Translations under genes and position numbers: made by a program | Part shown: positions 25,736 through 34,657 of the stretch, one piece after another | How positions within the stretch are numbered: position 1 is the stretch's first letter | Layout: each line of letters starts with the position of its first letter | Notes under the pieces: generated by a model | What the model was told of the DNA's origin: nothing | The model's database searches: none | The model's input: the letters and a program-made list of their open reading frames with translations, nothing else | Assembly: GCF_004000785.1 (NCBI RefSeq) | Contig: NZ_BILX01000005.1 | Span: 1-64,000, forward strand | Direction of reading: 5' to 3' | Length of the DNA: 64,000 bases | Source of the DNA: Paenibacillus ehimensis NBRC 15659 | GTDB lineage: Bacteria > Bacillota > Bacilli > Paenibacillales > NBRC-103111

Positions 25736-26254
25736 ATGCATAATTAGCCCGAAGCTCAAAGGCGAACGGGGTTCCTCCATCCATTCGCTTAACCGTTCTC
25801 TGCTCCGCCAAAGGGCCTTTTTTACACGCTCCGGGGGCATCTCGAGAATTTCCCCTATTTCTTCATAGGATAGCCGGCATTCGTACTTCAGCGAAACAAG
25901 CAGCTTCACCTCATCCGGCAGCGCGTCGACGGCTTCGAGGATGGTACGGGGTCCGAGCTTGCCCGGCTTCAGCCTGCGTTTGCCCGAAGCCTTCGCCATT
26001 TTGCACCGGTGGATCAGCATCCGGTAGGCCGCCGTCGTCATGGAAGCCGTCGTTGGCACAAACCCTTGCTCCGCCTGTCTGCGATACAACTCGACGAACG
26101 TACGCTCCACCTCCTGCGCCGCAAGCTCGCGGTCTTGGAGCAGCCGGTGCGCAAGCCGGTAGATCGGCTCTTGCAGCGATTCGATAAAGCTGCGGAATGC
26201 TTGAAGCTGTTTTTGGCCGTCTGCAGAAGCCGGCTGGTACTGCTGTGGATTCAT
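25733..26254 (-). CDS. Sigma-70 family (ECF-like) RNA polymerase sigma factor
   Basis: About 173 residues. Region 2-like helices are weak (FIESLQEPIYRLAHRLLQDRELAAQEVERTFVELYRR), while region 4 is clear: ALPDEVKLLVSLKYECRLSYEEIGEILEMPPERVKKALWRSRERLSEWM. The start at 26254 is chosen because GGAGG lies eight bases before that ATG; two in-frame ATGs upstream lack a good site. No anti-sigma gene is adjacent, so its signal is unknown. It is convergent with the pqq cluster. Confidence 0.82.
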   Translation of the reverse strand: MNPQQYQPASADGQKQLQAFRSFIESLQEPIYRLAHRLLQDRELAAQEVERTFVELYRRQAEQGFVPTTASMTTAAYRMLIHRCKMAKASGKRRLKPGKLGPRTILEAVDALPDEVKLLVSLKYECRLSYEEIGEILEMPPERVKKALWRSRERLSEWMEEPRSPLSFGLIMH

Positions 26255-26423
26255 GCTTTTTGCCTCCGTTCTCATCGTCCCTTTCATTATAAGTCCCCGA
26301 TGTGTACTTTAAGTGTATTTCAGACCATAAATTGAATGCCTTTGCAACCATGTCATTGCTTCTATTTTCCGTTTCGTGGTACAGTCTTGCAGGAAAAAAG
26401 AACTACTCGGGGAGGTCATCTTT

Positions 26424-26690
26424 GTGAAACTACAGAGAGTAGCTTTGAGTATTGCTCTATTGTGCCTTTCCTTTGCGGCTGTCGCCGGCGCACATCCGGG
26501 GCGGTTGGACGAACGCGGGGGACACACTTGCCATACCAATTGCGCAAAATGGGGCTTGGATGACGGCGAATACCGCTATCATCGGAGTCAGGCGAAATTT
26601 TTGCCCCCTTCGGACAGCGAAAACAGCGGAGATACCGATGCCGGCCTTGACTTGGAGGAAGATTCTATCTCAACCAATCCTTCACCGTAA
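26424..26690 (+). CDS. Secreted YHYH-domain protein, likely truncated by a stop codon
   Basis: 88 residues from a GTG start with GGGGAGG upstream. A signal peptide (about 1-22, cut near VAGA) is followed by AHPGRLDERGGHTCHTNCAKWGLDDGEYRYH, the YHYH motif region of small secreted Bacillus and Paenibacillus proteins. An acidic Ser/Asp tail ends at a TAA at 26688. The same frame continues open after this stop with a stalk-like domain, so the gene was probably longer (see next entry). Confidence 0.75.
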   Translation: MKLQRVALSIALLCLSFAAVAGAHPGRLDERGGHTCHTNCAKWGLDDGEYRYHRSQAKFLPPSDSENSGDTDAGLDLEEDSISTNPSP

Positions 26691-27150
26691 GAAGCGGCAG
26701 CCATTGATTCAATCCGTGTAAATCTGCCTCTATTTGACGTTATCGTCAACGGTCATCAGATCAACAATTATGTGACACCCTTTCCGGTTATTGAATATAA
26801 AGGGATCGCTTATTTCCCGATGACCTTTCATTATGCCCAAGCCTTAGGCTTAACTGCAAGCTGGGATCAAGCGATTGGCTTTTCCGTGAGCCGAACGGAT
26901 GACAAAGGAGCCAAGCCCTATGTCAAAGTCCGCACACCTCCTTCCCAATTAAGCGCAAAGCTTCCGCAATTTAACGTTTTTGTTAACGACGGCTGGGTCG
27001 ATAACTCGAAAGAAGAGTATCCCTTTCTCGTGCTGAACGATGTGACGTATTTTCCTATGACGTGGAATTTCGCTGTCGAGCAGCTGGGACTGACAACCAA
27101 GTTTGAAAACAACCGCCCTTCCCCGTCCGACATGCACCCGTTGTCTGCCC
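26691..27150 (+). pseudogene. Stalk-domain remnant in frame with the YHYH gene
   Basis: Directly after the TAA of the YHYH gene and in the same phase, the sequence encodes LPLFDVIVNGHQINNYVTPF, PVIEYKGIAYFPMTFHYAQALGL and a second copy-like unit FNVFVNDGWVDNS...VLNDVTYFPMTWNFAVEQLGL. These are two copper-amine-oxidase-N/stalk type repeats, often found as the C-terminal part of secreted Bacillales proteins. The similarity stops near 27150, where the minus-strand terminator of the mannosidase operon begins; the open frame beyond that is antisense to the GH38 gene. No ribosome site or start is visible. I read it as the broken second half of the YHYH gene. Confidence 0.65.
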
Positions 27151-27173
27151 GCCCTGCTGAACGAAGCAACGCC

Positions 27174-27218
27174 GCAAAAAAAAGCAGCCTACCCCCCGAG
27201 TCTCGAGGTGTAGGCTGC
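27174..27218 (-). terminator. Rho-independent terminator of the glycan operon
   Basis: On the minus strand GCAGCCTACACCTCGAG-act-CGGGGGGTAGGCTGC is followed by eight T. It lies just beyond the GH38 stop. Confidence 0.9.
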
Positions 27219-27233
27219 CCTGCAGCATATACC

Positions 27234-29969
27234 TTACTTGCGTTTCATGCCCAGCGTGACAATCTCGTAAGGACCGACCGGCAAAGATACGCTCGGCCCC
27301 TCCGAAACGAGCGGTCCCGCTTCCTCCAGGACGTTGCTCTTGTAGACCGTTTCCCCGCCGCGGGCCGAATGCAGCCCCAGCTCCGTTCCGGCCCCTTCCA
27401 TGTTGAACCATCTCAGCATGAGATCGCCGGAAGCCTCGCTCACTTTCATGGACGAGAACGCAAGCGCGCCGCCTTCCCAACGGTACGGGGCATAGCCCGA
27501 AGCGATCGGGCCGCCGTGCACGCCGGTTTGGCAAACCGTCCACGGAACCTGGAACCGATACGCCTCGGCAAAAGCGCCCGAAGCCGAGCCGTCGCCGCTA
27601 TGCGGAATAATCTCCAGCCGCACCGTGTGCTCGCCGAGACATTGCGCCTCCGGCGTCGGGAACAAGCCCCAATCGCCCAGCTCGCTGACGGATCTAAGCA
27701 GCGTGACGGCAATCGTATTCCGTCCGTCCCGCAGCACTTCGTACTCCTGAAGCCCGAGGTTGGCGATCGTGAGGCCCGCCCCTGCTCCGCTTACGTCGAC
27801 GAACGCTTGCTGATGCTGCGCATTGCTCGGATTTTCCCACTCCGCCGCCGGTTCGTTGTCCCGCGTCGCAATCTCGAAGATCGAATCGGCGCGGTGCACC
27901 GCCGTCTCCACGTCGGTCGGGAACAGCGCGCGCAGCCGGTGATCCTTCGCCTGGTTGTTGAAGGACGCTTGCAGCTCGACCCCCCGGCCGCTGCGGCTCA
28001 GACTGACCTGCGTGCGGATCGTGAGCGGCACCATGTCCTGAACGCGCTGCCCTTTGCGGTGCGGGAAATAGACCAGCTCCCGCTTCTCCTGCTCGAACAC
28101 GGCATCGCCCGAAGCCGGAACCGACCACTCGTGCACGATTTCCACCGTCGCACGGTACGGCGTATCCTCAACGACGCGGATGTCCGCCTTCAGCCCTTTC
28201 GTCGTCAGCGCCATTTCGCCGTTCGGCTGCTTATACATATACTCGTTGCCGATATCGCCGGTATTCTCGTATACGCCCAAATCGCGGAACGTGCGGCCCG
28301 TTTGCTTGTCCGTCACGGCGAGGGAGCCGTCCTCCGCGATCTCGACGCGAAGCAGGGCGTTCTCCATCACCCGGTCGCCGTTCAGTAAAGAAGCGGCGGC
28401 GGCAGCTGGGGACGAAGCCGGCTGCGCCAGCTTGAGCCACGCGTACGCCGCAACGCCAAGCGCAGGCACGTTCTGCGCCTCGAAGGTGAGGCTCACCCGG
28501 CGGCACATATACGGCTGACGAAACTTGTCGTCCGGCAGGTCGTAGCCGAACTGCAGGCCCAAGTCCTGCATCGTGAACGGCACGGCGCGGCCTTCCGCAT
28601 CGACCAGCGTGCGGCCGGAGACGTCGAGCGCCTGCATGCGGCGGCTCATTTCGTCCAGCGGGAAGCCGTCGCGGAAATACATGCGCTCGGCGTCCAGCTC
28701 CACGGTGACGACTCCGGTTCGCTCCCAGCCCGTCGTATTGAAGACGACAAGCGGACGCGCCTCCGCGCCCATGCGGGCGAACACGGACGTATCGACCGCT
28801 TCGGCGATGACGCGCTTGCTGTCGTCGACGATGGTCTCGGCCACGTGACGGCTTTTGTCGAAGCGGGTGACCATCTCGCGGTGCACCTCGTCCACGCTGC
28901 AGCCGCAGATACTGTCGTGCGGATGGTTCTGCATCAGCGTTTTCCAAGCGTACGTGAACAAGTGGTGCGGATATTCCTTACCCAGCAGGTGCGCGAAGGA
29001 CGCCAGCGGCTCGGCCACTTTCTCCAGCAGCGCTTGCCCCCGCTGGTTCATCTGCTTCAAGTAAATGCGGGCGGACGCGGTATTGACCAGCGTCGACCAT
29101 CCGTCCGTGCGCTGGCTGCGCAGCTCGCCCTTCACCACGGACAGCTCCCGGTCCAGAGATCGGTTCACGGCCTGCAAATAATCCGTCACGTTCGAGTGGA
29201 CGAATTCCGTGTCCGGGAACAGCTTCCGCGCCGTGCGGATCGCCTCGGACAAGTCCTGCTGGATCGGCTGGTGGTCGCAGCCGTTCATGAACAGCAGCTC
29301 GCCGGTGGAAGCGTATTTCTCGGCATCCGCCAGCTTCCGCTCCCAGTATTCCTTCGCTTCCTTCTCGTCCGTCGGGACCTCCATCCCGTTGCAGTACCAG
29401 TTCGCGAACAAAATGCCGAGCACCCGCGAGCCGTCCGGGCCTTCCCAGAGCAGCTCGGAGAACGACGATTCGTAGTCCGAATCGGATACGGTATTGTTGA
29501 AGCCCGTCGGTTTGACGCCGCGGCCGAACATGGCGTTGTCAATGCCCGCCTGGCGCAAAATTTGCGGCGCCTGCCCCATATTGCCGAACGTGTCGGGGAA
29601 ATAGCCGACCTTGGCGATCGTTCCGTACCGCGCCGCGTCCTGATGCCCGATCTGCAGGTTGCGCAGGTTCGCTTCGCTGCTCGTCAGGAAGGCGTCCTGC
29701 AAAATATACCAAGGCCCGATATGAATGCGGCCTTCCCGGATGAACTTTTCAAGCTGCTCCTTTTTTTCCGGCCGAACCTGAAGATAGTCTTCCAAAATAA
29801 TCGTCTGGCCGTCCAAATAAAAGCTCTTGAACTCCGGATCGCGTTCGAGCGTATGAAGCAGCGTATCCATCAGCTGGATCAGCAGCATATGATGCTTTTC
29901 GTAAGGCAAATACCATTCCCGGTCCCAGTGCGTATGGGAAATGATATGCGCGGTTCTTTTTTTGCTCAT
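27234..29969 (-). CDS. GH38 alpha-mannosidase
   Basis: 911 residues with full GH38 layout: N-terminal alpha/beta catalytic domain opening with HIISHTHWDREW (zinc ligands His14 and Asp16), the nucleophile region GYFPDTFGNMGQAPQILRQAG (Asp about 129), a helical domain with NHPHDSICGCSVDEVHREM (zinc His), then beta-sandwich domains. It resembles MngB/SP_2143-like bacterial enzymes acting on alpha-1,2 or alpha-1,3 mannosides. No signal peptide, so cytoplasmic. Last gene of the long operon behind the GH-A and GH125 genes. Start ATG at 29969 has GGGGAGGAGGCG upstream. Confidence 0.93.
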   Translation of the reverse strand: MSKKRTAHIISHTHWDREWYLPYEKHHMLLIQLMDTLLHTLERDPEFKSFYLDGQTIILEDYLQVRPEKKEQLEKFIREGRIHIGPWYILQDAFLTSSEANLRNLQIGHQDAARYGTIAKVGYFPDTFGNMGQAPQILRQAGIDNAMFGRGVKPTGFNNTVSDSDYESSFSELLWEGPDGSRVLGILFANWYCNGMEVPTDEKEAKEYWERKLADAEKYASTGELLFMNGCDHQPIQQDLSEAIRTARKLFPDTEFVHSNVTDYLQAVNRSLDRELSVVKGELRSQRTDGWSTLVNTASARIYLKQMNQRGQALLEKVAEPLASFAHLLGKEYPHHLFTYAWKTLMQNHPHDSICGCSVDEVHREMVTRFDKSRHVAETIVDDSKRVIAEAVDTSVFARMGAEARPLVVFNTTGWERTGVVTVELDAERMYFRDGFPLDEMSRRMQALDVSGRTLVDAEGRAVPFTMQDLGLQFGYDLPDDKFRQPYMCRRVSLTFEAQNVPALGVAAYAWLKLAQPASSPAAAAASLLNGDRVMENALLRVEIAEDGSLAVTDKQTGRTFRDLGVYENTGDIGNEYMYKQPNGEMALTTKGLKADIRVVEDTPYRATVEIVHEWSVPASGDAVFEQEKRELVYFPHRKGQRVQDMVPLTIRTQVSLSRSGRGVELQASFNNQAKDHRLRALFPTDVETAVHRADSIFEIATRDNEPAAEWENPSNAQHQQAFVDVSGAGAGLTIANLGLQEYEVLRDGRNTIAVTLLRSVSELGDWGLFPTPEAQCLGEHTVRLEIIPHSGDGSASGAFAEAYRFQVPWTVCQTGVHGGPIASGYAPYRWEGGALAFSSMKVSEASGDLMLRWFNMEGAGTELGLHSARGGETVYKSNVLEEAGPLVSEGPSVSLPVGPYEIVTLGMKRK

Positions 29970-29993
29970 GGCTTGTGACGCCTCCTCCCCGGA

Positions 29994-32900
29994 CTACTCT
30001 CCGGTCACTTGGATATGAACTTCCTTCGGCCGGTACACGGACTTCAAGCGGCCTTCCCGGTCGACCGCGAACAGCACCGAACGCTCTTTCTCCAGCACAA
30101 ACGAATACCGGCGTCCCGTAGCCGGGTCCTTCACTTCCACATCGGTATCGAAGGCGAATTCGGATACGAAGACGAACAGCGCGCCGTCTTGGAAGGCGAG
30201 CTTCCGTCCGTACACGCCCGGGAACCCGCCGCCGCGAAGCCATTCCAGCTCCGCGCGGAACCCCGCTACCGTCAGCGCGTGTTGGTACAGCAGCGCAAGC
30301 GGCTCGGCGCGCTCGTTCAATTCGACCGGCAGCGGGCACCAGAGGAGCCGCCCCGAACCGAGCGGAACGTCGAGCAGCTTGTCGGCTTTCGCTTCTGCGG
30401 CTTCGTCCGTCCGGACTTCCTTCGCTACCTCGGCGATCCGCCGCTGTCCGAACGAGACGGGCAGCAAGCGGCCGTCGAGCTCCAGCATTTCTTCGCGCCG
30501 CACGTTGGCCGGACGGTAAGAGCCGACCGTATCTTTAAGACGCTCTTCCGGCTGCCAGTAGGCATCCAGCCCGAGAGGACCGGTAACAAGCAGCGTCGCT
30601 CCGGTTGCCCGTACAATGGCGATCAATTTCGCAAACGCTTCGCTATCTATATTGTGCGCGCTCGGCAGGATGATCAGCTTCGCAGGCGCTTCGGCGAGCG
30701 AATCCAAATGGTATTCCCCGACTCCGCGGAAAGGAACTTTCAGCTCGTAGGTTAGCACCCGCGTCAGACGGGTCGTCGCATCGAACGCCAATTTCCGGTT
30801 GGAAAAATCGTTGGAATACGGGAAGACGACGGCGACCTCCTCCAGCTTGCGGCCCTGGAACAAATCCCTGATTTCTTCCATAAAGCGGCCGAATTCGTAG
30901 GAAACGTCCGCCTCCGGCTTCTCCGTTCCGTCCGCCCGCAGCGCCCCGATGTGCGATTCGTTGGCGTTATCCATATAGAAATTCGTGTTCCAAATCCAAT
31001 GAACCGCCCCTGCGCCGCCCGTCGAGAAAGCATAGGCGTATTTGCGCTCCAGGATGCTGCGCAGCTCCGTCTCCGAACGCTTCGCCCGTCCGTCCGGCGT
31101 CTCCACGTACATGATGCCGGTCTCCTGCACGAGATTCGGCTTATCCGGCGTCTTCGCAAAAATGCCGTCCCACACCAGATGATCGTTCAGCCACCACGAG
31201 TGAACGGTCGTGTAATCCGACGCCTCCGCGTAGAAGAACGGCGACGGCCGCTGCGCGCCCAAGGCTTCGTCCTGCCCGACGACGACCAGATGATCGGGGC
31301 AGACGTCCTTGATCGCGGCGTAGAGCTGCTTCGCCCACCGGTTGTGCATCTCCATCGAGAACAGCGCGTAGTCGAGCCAGCGCGTGCCCTTTTTCCCCTT
31401 GTGCATATCCTGCACGTCGAAGTTGATCTCCTCCGGCTCCGGCGGTACGGCCGCTGCAAAGTCCGGCAGCTGCTCCGGCGACATGTTCCAGCGCTCCTGC
31501 AGCCGTCCGATCGATCCGTGCCGCTGCTTCAGCCATTCGCGGTAAGCCGCCAGCTCGAACGGATCGCGGCATGACCGCGGGCCGTCGGAGAAAATCTGCG
31601 GCGGATCGAACATCGACGGCTCGTTGATGAGATCCCAGTCGACATGCTTCGTATCCCGGTGCCGCGAGACGATCGAACGCACGAACCGTTTCTGCGCTTC
31701 CACGCTGCGCGGGTCAAGGTAAGGGTTGAGGCCCTCCCAAGGCTCCGGCGTAAACGAGAAGAACGTGAACGTGACCTGCAAATCATGCTTCTTCGCCGTA
31801 AGCAGGAAGGCGTCGATCGAGCGCAGCACCTCTTCGGATGCATGCCCGTCGACCTGCATGATGTTGCGGTACGCCGTCCAGATGCCGGTCCGAATCCAGT
31901 TGATGCCGGCCTTCTTCATCTGCGCCATGTCGCGGTCCCAAACGGCCGCGTTCGGCAGAAATAGAAACTTGCGCGCCACGTCCGACGTCATGTACGTCAT
32001 CCCGACGACCGGGAGCGGACGTCCGTCCTTGACGAAATAGTCACGGCCGCAGCTGACTGACGTGCCTGCGGCCAGCAGCTTGGCGTCGAGGCCCCAGAAA
32101 CCCTGCCGCAGGATGCGCGTCTCCCCGTCCGGCGCTTGCGCCTGACAAATGATATGGTAAAAGCCGCTCTGAAGGTCAAGCGGGACGGAAATGCGGTGAA
32201 TATTCATCTCCTCCGTGACGTCCGCCTCCAAGCGCTCCGTCCAGGAGGCTTGCCCTGCCTCGTGCTCCACGGACACCGAGAATTTCCAAGCCCCCGCGGA
32301 CCCGCGCCCGATCCGCTGCGTTTGCAGCGTGAGCATCGCCCGCTCGCCCGGCTCATATGAAGCGTAGTTCGGCTTGATCCACAGCTCGGTCACGCCTTTT
32401 GCGCAAAACGCGGCCCATTCCTTCAGCGCTTCGGCCCCGCCCTCGTTCCAGAATGCCGCAGTCAGCGGCAGATGGACGAACAGCCAGCGGCCTCCAGAGA
32501 AGGGGCCCTTCGTTTGCTCCCAGAGCACGACCGGCGCGGCCACCTCCCGGCCTTCGGCCGAGATGCCTTTCAGCAGCGGATAAATATGCGTGTCCATCGG
32601 TCCGGCGGAGCCCATCTGATGCGGCAAATCGCTGCTCTTCGTGACATGCGGCACCAAGTTCCACGTATCCGCTATCGAGAGCAGCGCTTCCTTGCCGGCC
32701 AGCAGCGGAATGTCGGCTGCGGCTGCCAGCTTCTCTACCGGAGCCGCATCGACCCGCAGCGCTTCATGAATATGAAGCTGCTGATGGTAAGCGGTTTGCT
32801 CGGCTTCCGCATGCCAGCCCCCGTTTTCCTCCCGAACCGGGTGCTTGAACGGCGCGCCTCCGGCGCTAATAAGCCCGCCGCCCCGCCGGAGAAAGCCGAG

Positions 32901-33098
32901 AATCGCGGGCCAAGCAGCCTTCGGAAAATACGGCGCATGCAGGTTGACGAAGCAGCCGCCCTCGGCGGAGCGCAGCGCCTCCGCCAGGCGGTCCGCCGGG
33001 ACGACCTGCCCCACACCCTGCAGCAATCCAGCATCGATCTGCATCTCTTCACCGAGCGGAAAGCCCGGGTCGTAGAAAATGACGATGGGCCGCGTCAT
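29994..33098 (-). CDS. Large clan GH-A glycoside hydrolase, GH42/GH164-like
   Basis: 1034 residues with no signal peptide. Residues about 1-230 resemble a glutamine-amidotransferase-like fold; about 235-340 a beta domain; about 345-740 a TIM barrel with FVKDGRPLPVVGMTYMTSD opening, acid/base in DWDLINEPS (Glu about 493) and nucleophile candidate in LVQETGIMY (Glu about 659); then a Rossmann-like trimerisation part and a C-terminal beta domain. The pair NEP and QET marks clan GH-A retaining enzymes. Architecture recalls GH42 beta-galactosidases and GH164 beta-mannosidases. Placed between two alpha-mannosidases, a beta-mannosidase role on the N-glycan core is attractive but inferred. The start ATG at 33098 overlaps the GH125 stop. 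Confidence 0.75.
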   Translation of the reverse strand: MTRPIVIFYDPGFPLGEEMQIDAGLLQGVGQVVPADRLAEALRSAEGGCFVNLHAPYFPKAAWPAILGFLRRGGGLISAGGAPFKHPVREENGGWHAEAEQTAYHQQLHIHEALRVDAAPVEKLAAAADIPLLAGKEALLSIADTWNLVPHVTKSSDLPHQMGSAGPMDTHIYPLLKGISAEGREVAAPVVLWEQTKGPFSGGRWLFVHLPLTAAFWNEGGAEALKEWAAFCAKGVTELWIKPNYASYEPGERAMLTLQTQRIGRGSAGAWKFSVSVEHEAGQASWTERLEADVTEEMNIHRISVPLDLQSGFYHIICQAQAPDGETRILRQGFWGLDAKLLAAGTSVSCGRDYFVKDGRPLPVVGMTYMTSDVARKFLFLPNAAVWDRDMAQMKKAGINWIRTGIWTAYRNIMQVDGHASEEVLRSIDAFLLTAKKHDLQVTFTFFSFTPEPWEGLNPYLDPRSVEAQKRFVRSIVSRHRDTKHVDWDLINEPSMFDPPQIFSDGPRSCRDPFELAAYREWLKQRHGSIGRLQERWNMSPEQLPDFAAAVPPEPEEINFDVQDMHKGKKGTRWLDYALFSMEMHNRWAKQLYAAIKDVCPDHLVVVGQDEALGAQRPSPFFYAEASDYTTVHSWWLNDHLVWDGIFAKTPDKPNLVQETGIMYVETPDGRAKRSETELRSILERKYAYAFSTGGAGAVHWIWNTNFYMDNANESHIGALRADGTEKPEADVSYEFGRFMEEIRDLFQGRKLEEVAVVFPYSNDFSNRKLAFDATTRLTRVLTYELKVPFRGVGEYHLDSLAEAPAKLIILPSAHNIDSEAFAKLIAIVRATGATLLVTGPLGLDAYWQPEERLKDTVGSYRPANVRREEMLELDGRLLPVSFGQRRIAEVAKEVRTDEAAEAKADKLLDVPLGSGRLLWCPLPVELNERAEPLALLYQHALTVAGFRAELEWLRGGGFPGVYGRKLAFQDGALFVFVSEFAFDTDVEVKDPATGRRYSFVLEKERSVLFAVDREGRLKSVYRPKEVHIQVTGE

Positions 33099-34414
33099 AC
33101 AATCCCTTCCTTCATCGCTTCGTACACAAGCAGCGAGAACAAGCTGTTGGACCAAGCAAACCAGCTGCGCGTAAAGACGGTCGGGTCATCCGCATGAAAG
33201 CCTTCATGCATGAAGCCGGTATCCGCGTCCGTCGCCTCCAGCATCGCGAGCATTTCCAGCTTCTCCTCTTTGGTCACCGCCGTCAGCCCCTGCATCGACA
33301 GCGCCATGTGCCAAATATAATCCGGCGGCGTGTGCGGGCTGCCGATGCCTTTGGCTACCTTGCCCTCGTAATAGAACGGATTTTGTTTGCTCAGGGCAAA
33401 ACGTCTCGTATTTTGATAAATCGGGTCATCCGGCGTCGTATAGCCGATATACGGAATCGACATCAATCCCGGCGTTCCGGCGTCGTCCATCAGGCAGTAG
33501 TTGCCGAAGCCGTCCGTTTCGTAAGCGTAGATCGGGCCGAACTCCGGATGGCGGTAAATGCCGTACAGCTGAATGCCGTGATCGACATCCGCTTCCAGCT
33601 TCTTCAATTCGTCGACGAACGCCAGATCGCGGAACACCCATTCGGCCATCTCGCGCATCTGCCGCAGCGTTACGACCGCGAACATGTTCGACGGAATGTT
33701 GTAGTGGAAATCGCAGGCGTCGTCGCTCGGACGGAAGCCGGACCAGATCATCCCCGTGTAGTTCACCGGCATGCCCAACCCGTTATTGCGCAGCGAATCC
33801 GTAGGCACGTCGTTATTGCGCGTGAAGCGGTACGGCGACAGCTCGAAGTGGCGCTGCTCCGTTTTCCAGAGGTCGACCGTTTTGCGCATCGCGGACTTGA
33901 AGTTCGTATCGAAAATGTCCGTCCGCTCGGTTTCCTTCCAGTACTTGTAAGCCAAACGCATTGAGAAGCAGATCGAATCGAGCTCGAATTTGCGCTCCCA
34001 CACCCACGGGGACATTTCGGTTTCGTCCGTCGTATTCCAGTGCCAGTCGTTCGCCGATTCGTTGAAGGCGTTGGCATACGGATCGATATGGATATATTGA
34101 ATGTGCCGTTTAATCAGTCCGGCGATCAGCTGCTGCAGATCCGGGTCGTTCTTCGCCAGCGGCACGTAATGAATCACTTGCTCTACGGAATCGCGCAGCC
34201 ACATCGCCGGAATATCCCCGGTAATAATGAACGTCGTTCCGTCTTCCATCCGTTTCGTCGTCGTCGCCAGCGTGTTCGGAAAGCAATTTTTAAACAATTG
34301 CAGCAGCTTGGGACGATGGGCCAGCTTAACCTCCGCTTCCGCCAGCACGTCCTGCACCGCCCGCGGCAGCTCCATCGCAGGAATCGGAATTTTAGGTAAT
34401 CTGAATTGTTCCAT
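33095..34414 (-). CDS. GH125 exo-alpha-1,6-mannosidase
   Basis: 439 residues, the usual size. Family landmarks: FKNCFPNTLATTTKRMEDG, TFIITGDIPAMWLRDSVEQV, IDPYANAFNESANDWHWNT, ERKFELDSICFSMRLAYKYW and SIPYIGYTTPDDPIYQNTRRF. GH125 enzymes are metal-independent, inverting alpha-1,6-mannosidases working with GH38 enzymes on N-glycans. Start at the ATG at 34414 with GGAGG 12 bases upstream. Its stop overlaps the next glycosidase gene (ATGA). It follows the importer genes after a gap holding a large inverted repeat. Confidence 0.93.
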   Translation of the reverse strand: MEQFRLPKIPIPAMELPRAVQDVLAEAEVKLAHRPKLLQLFKNCFPNTLATTTKRMEDGTTFIITGDIPAMWLRDSVEQVIHYVPLAKNDPDLQQLIAGLIKRHIQYIHIDPYANAFNESANDWHWNTTDETEMSPWVWERKFELDSICFSMRLAYKYWKETERTDIFDTNFKSAMRKTVDLWKTEQRHFELSPYRFTRNNDVPTDSLRNNGLGMPVNYTGMIWSGFRPSDDACDFHYNIPSNMFAVVTLRQMREMAEWVFRDLAFVDELKKLEADVDHGIQLYGIYRHPEFGPIYAYETDGFGNYCLMDDAGTPGLMSIPYIGYTTPDDPIYQNTRRFALSKQNPFYYEGKVAKGIGSPHTPPDYIWHMALSMQGLTAVTKEEKLEMLAMLEATDADTGFMHEGFHADDPTVFTRSWFAWSNSLFSLLVYEAMKEGIV

Positions 34415-34453
34415 CTCGACCGTCAACCTCCATTTTTTCTACTACTCACCGGA

Positions 34454-34654
34454 TTTTTTTGAAAATGGGGCTCACGCGGCACAGTGGCACGCGGTGGGGT
34501 ATCCACTGGAGGAGCGGTAGCGTTCGCCTTTGTCCGCGGGAAATATCCGCCGCCAAGCGGCTCAAATTAAAGATTTCCTGCGGACAACAGCGACCGGAAG
34601 TGGATACCCCACCGCCCCCGTCTCACGTCGCTGAATACCTGATTTTCAAAAAAA
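34454..34654. repeat. Long imperfect inverted repeat inside the glycan operon
   Basis: Three paired blocks are nested: TTTTTTTGAAAAT (34454) with ATTTTCAAAAAAA (34642), both 13 bp perfect; GCGGTGGGGTATCCACT (34491) with AGTGGATACCCCACCGC (34599), 17 bp perfect; and GTCCGC plus a GGAAAT-like extension (34532) with GCGGAC (34580). Together they fold a 200-base stem with internal loops that fills the gap between the permease stop and the GH125 start. It carries no coding capacity. It could be a miniature inverted-repeat element or an RNA structure that sets expression of the glycosidases against the importer. Confidence 0.8.
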
Positions 34655-34657
34655 CCA

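Noticed and set aside
27151-28388. Plus-strand open frame continuing from the stalk remnant
   Set aside because: It is the exact complement of the GH38 gene and shows Arg/His-rich noise with no domain.
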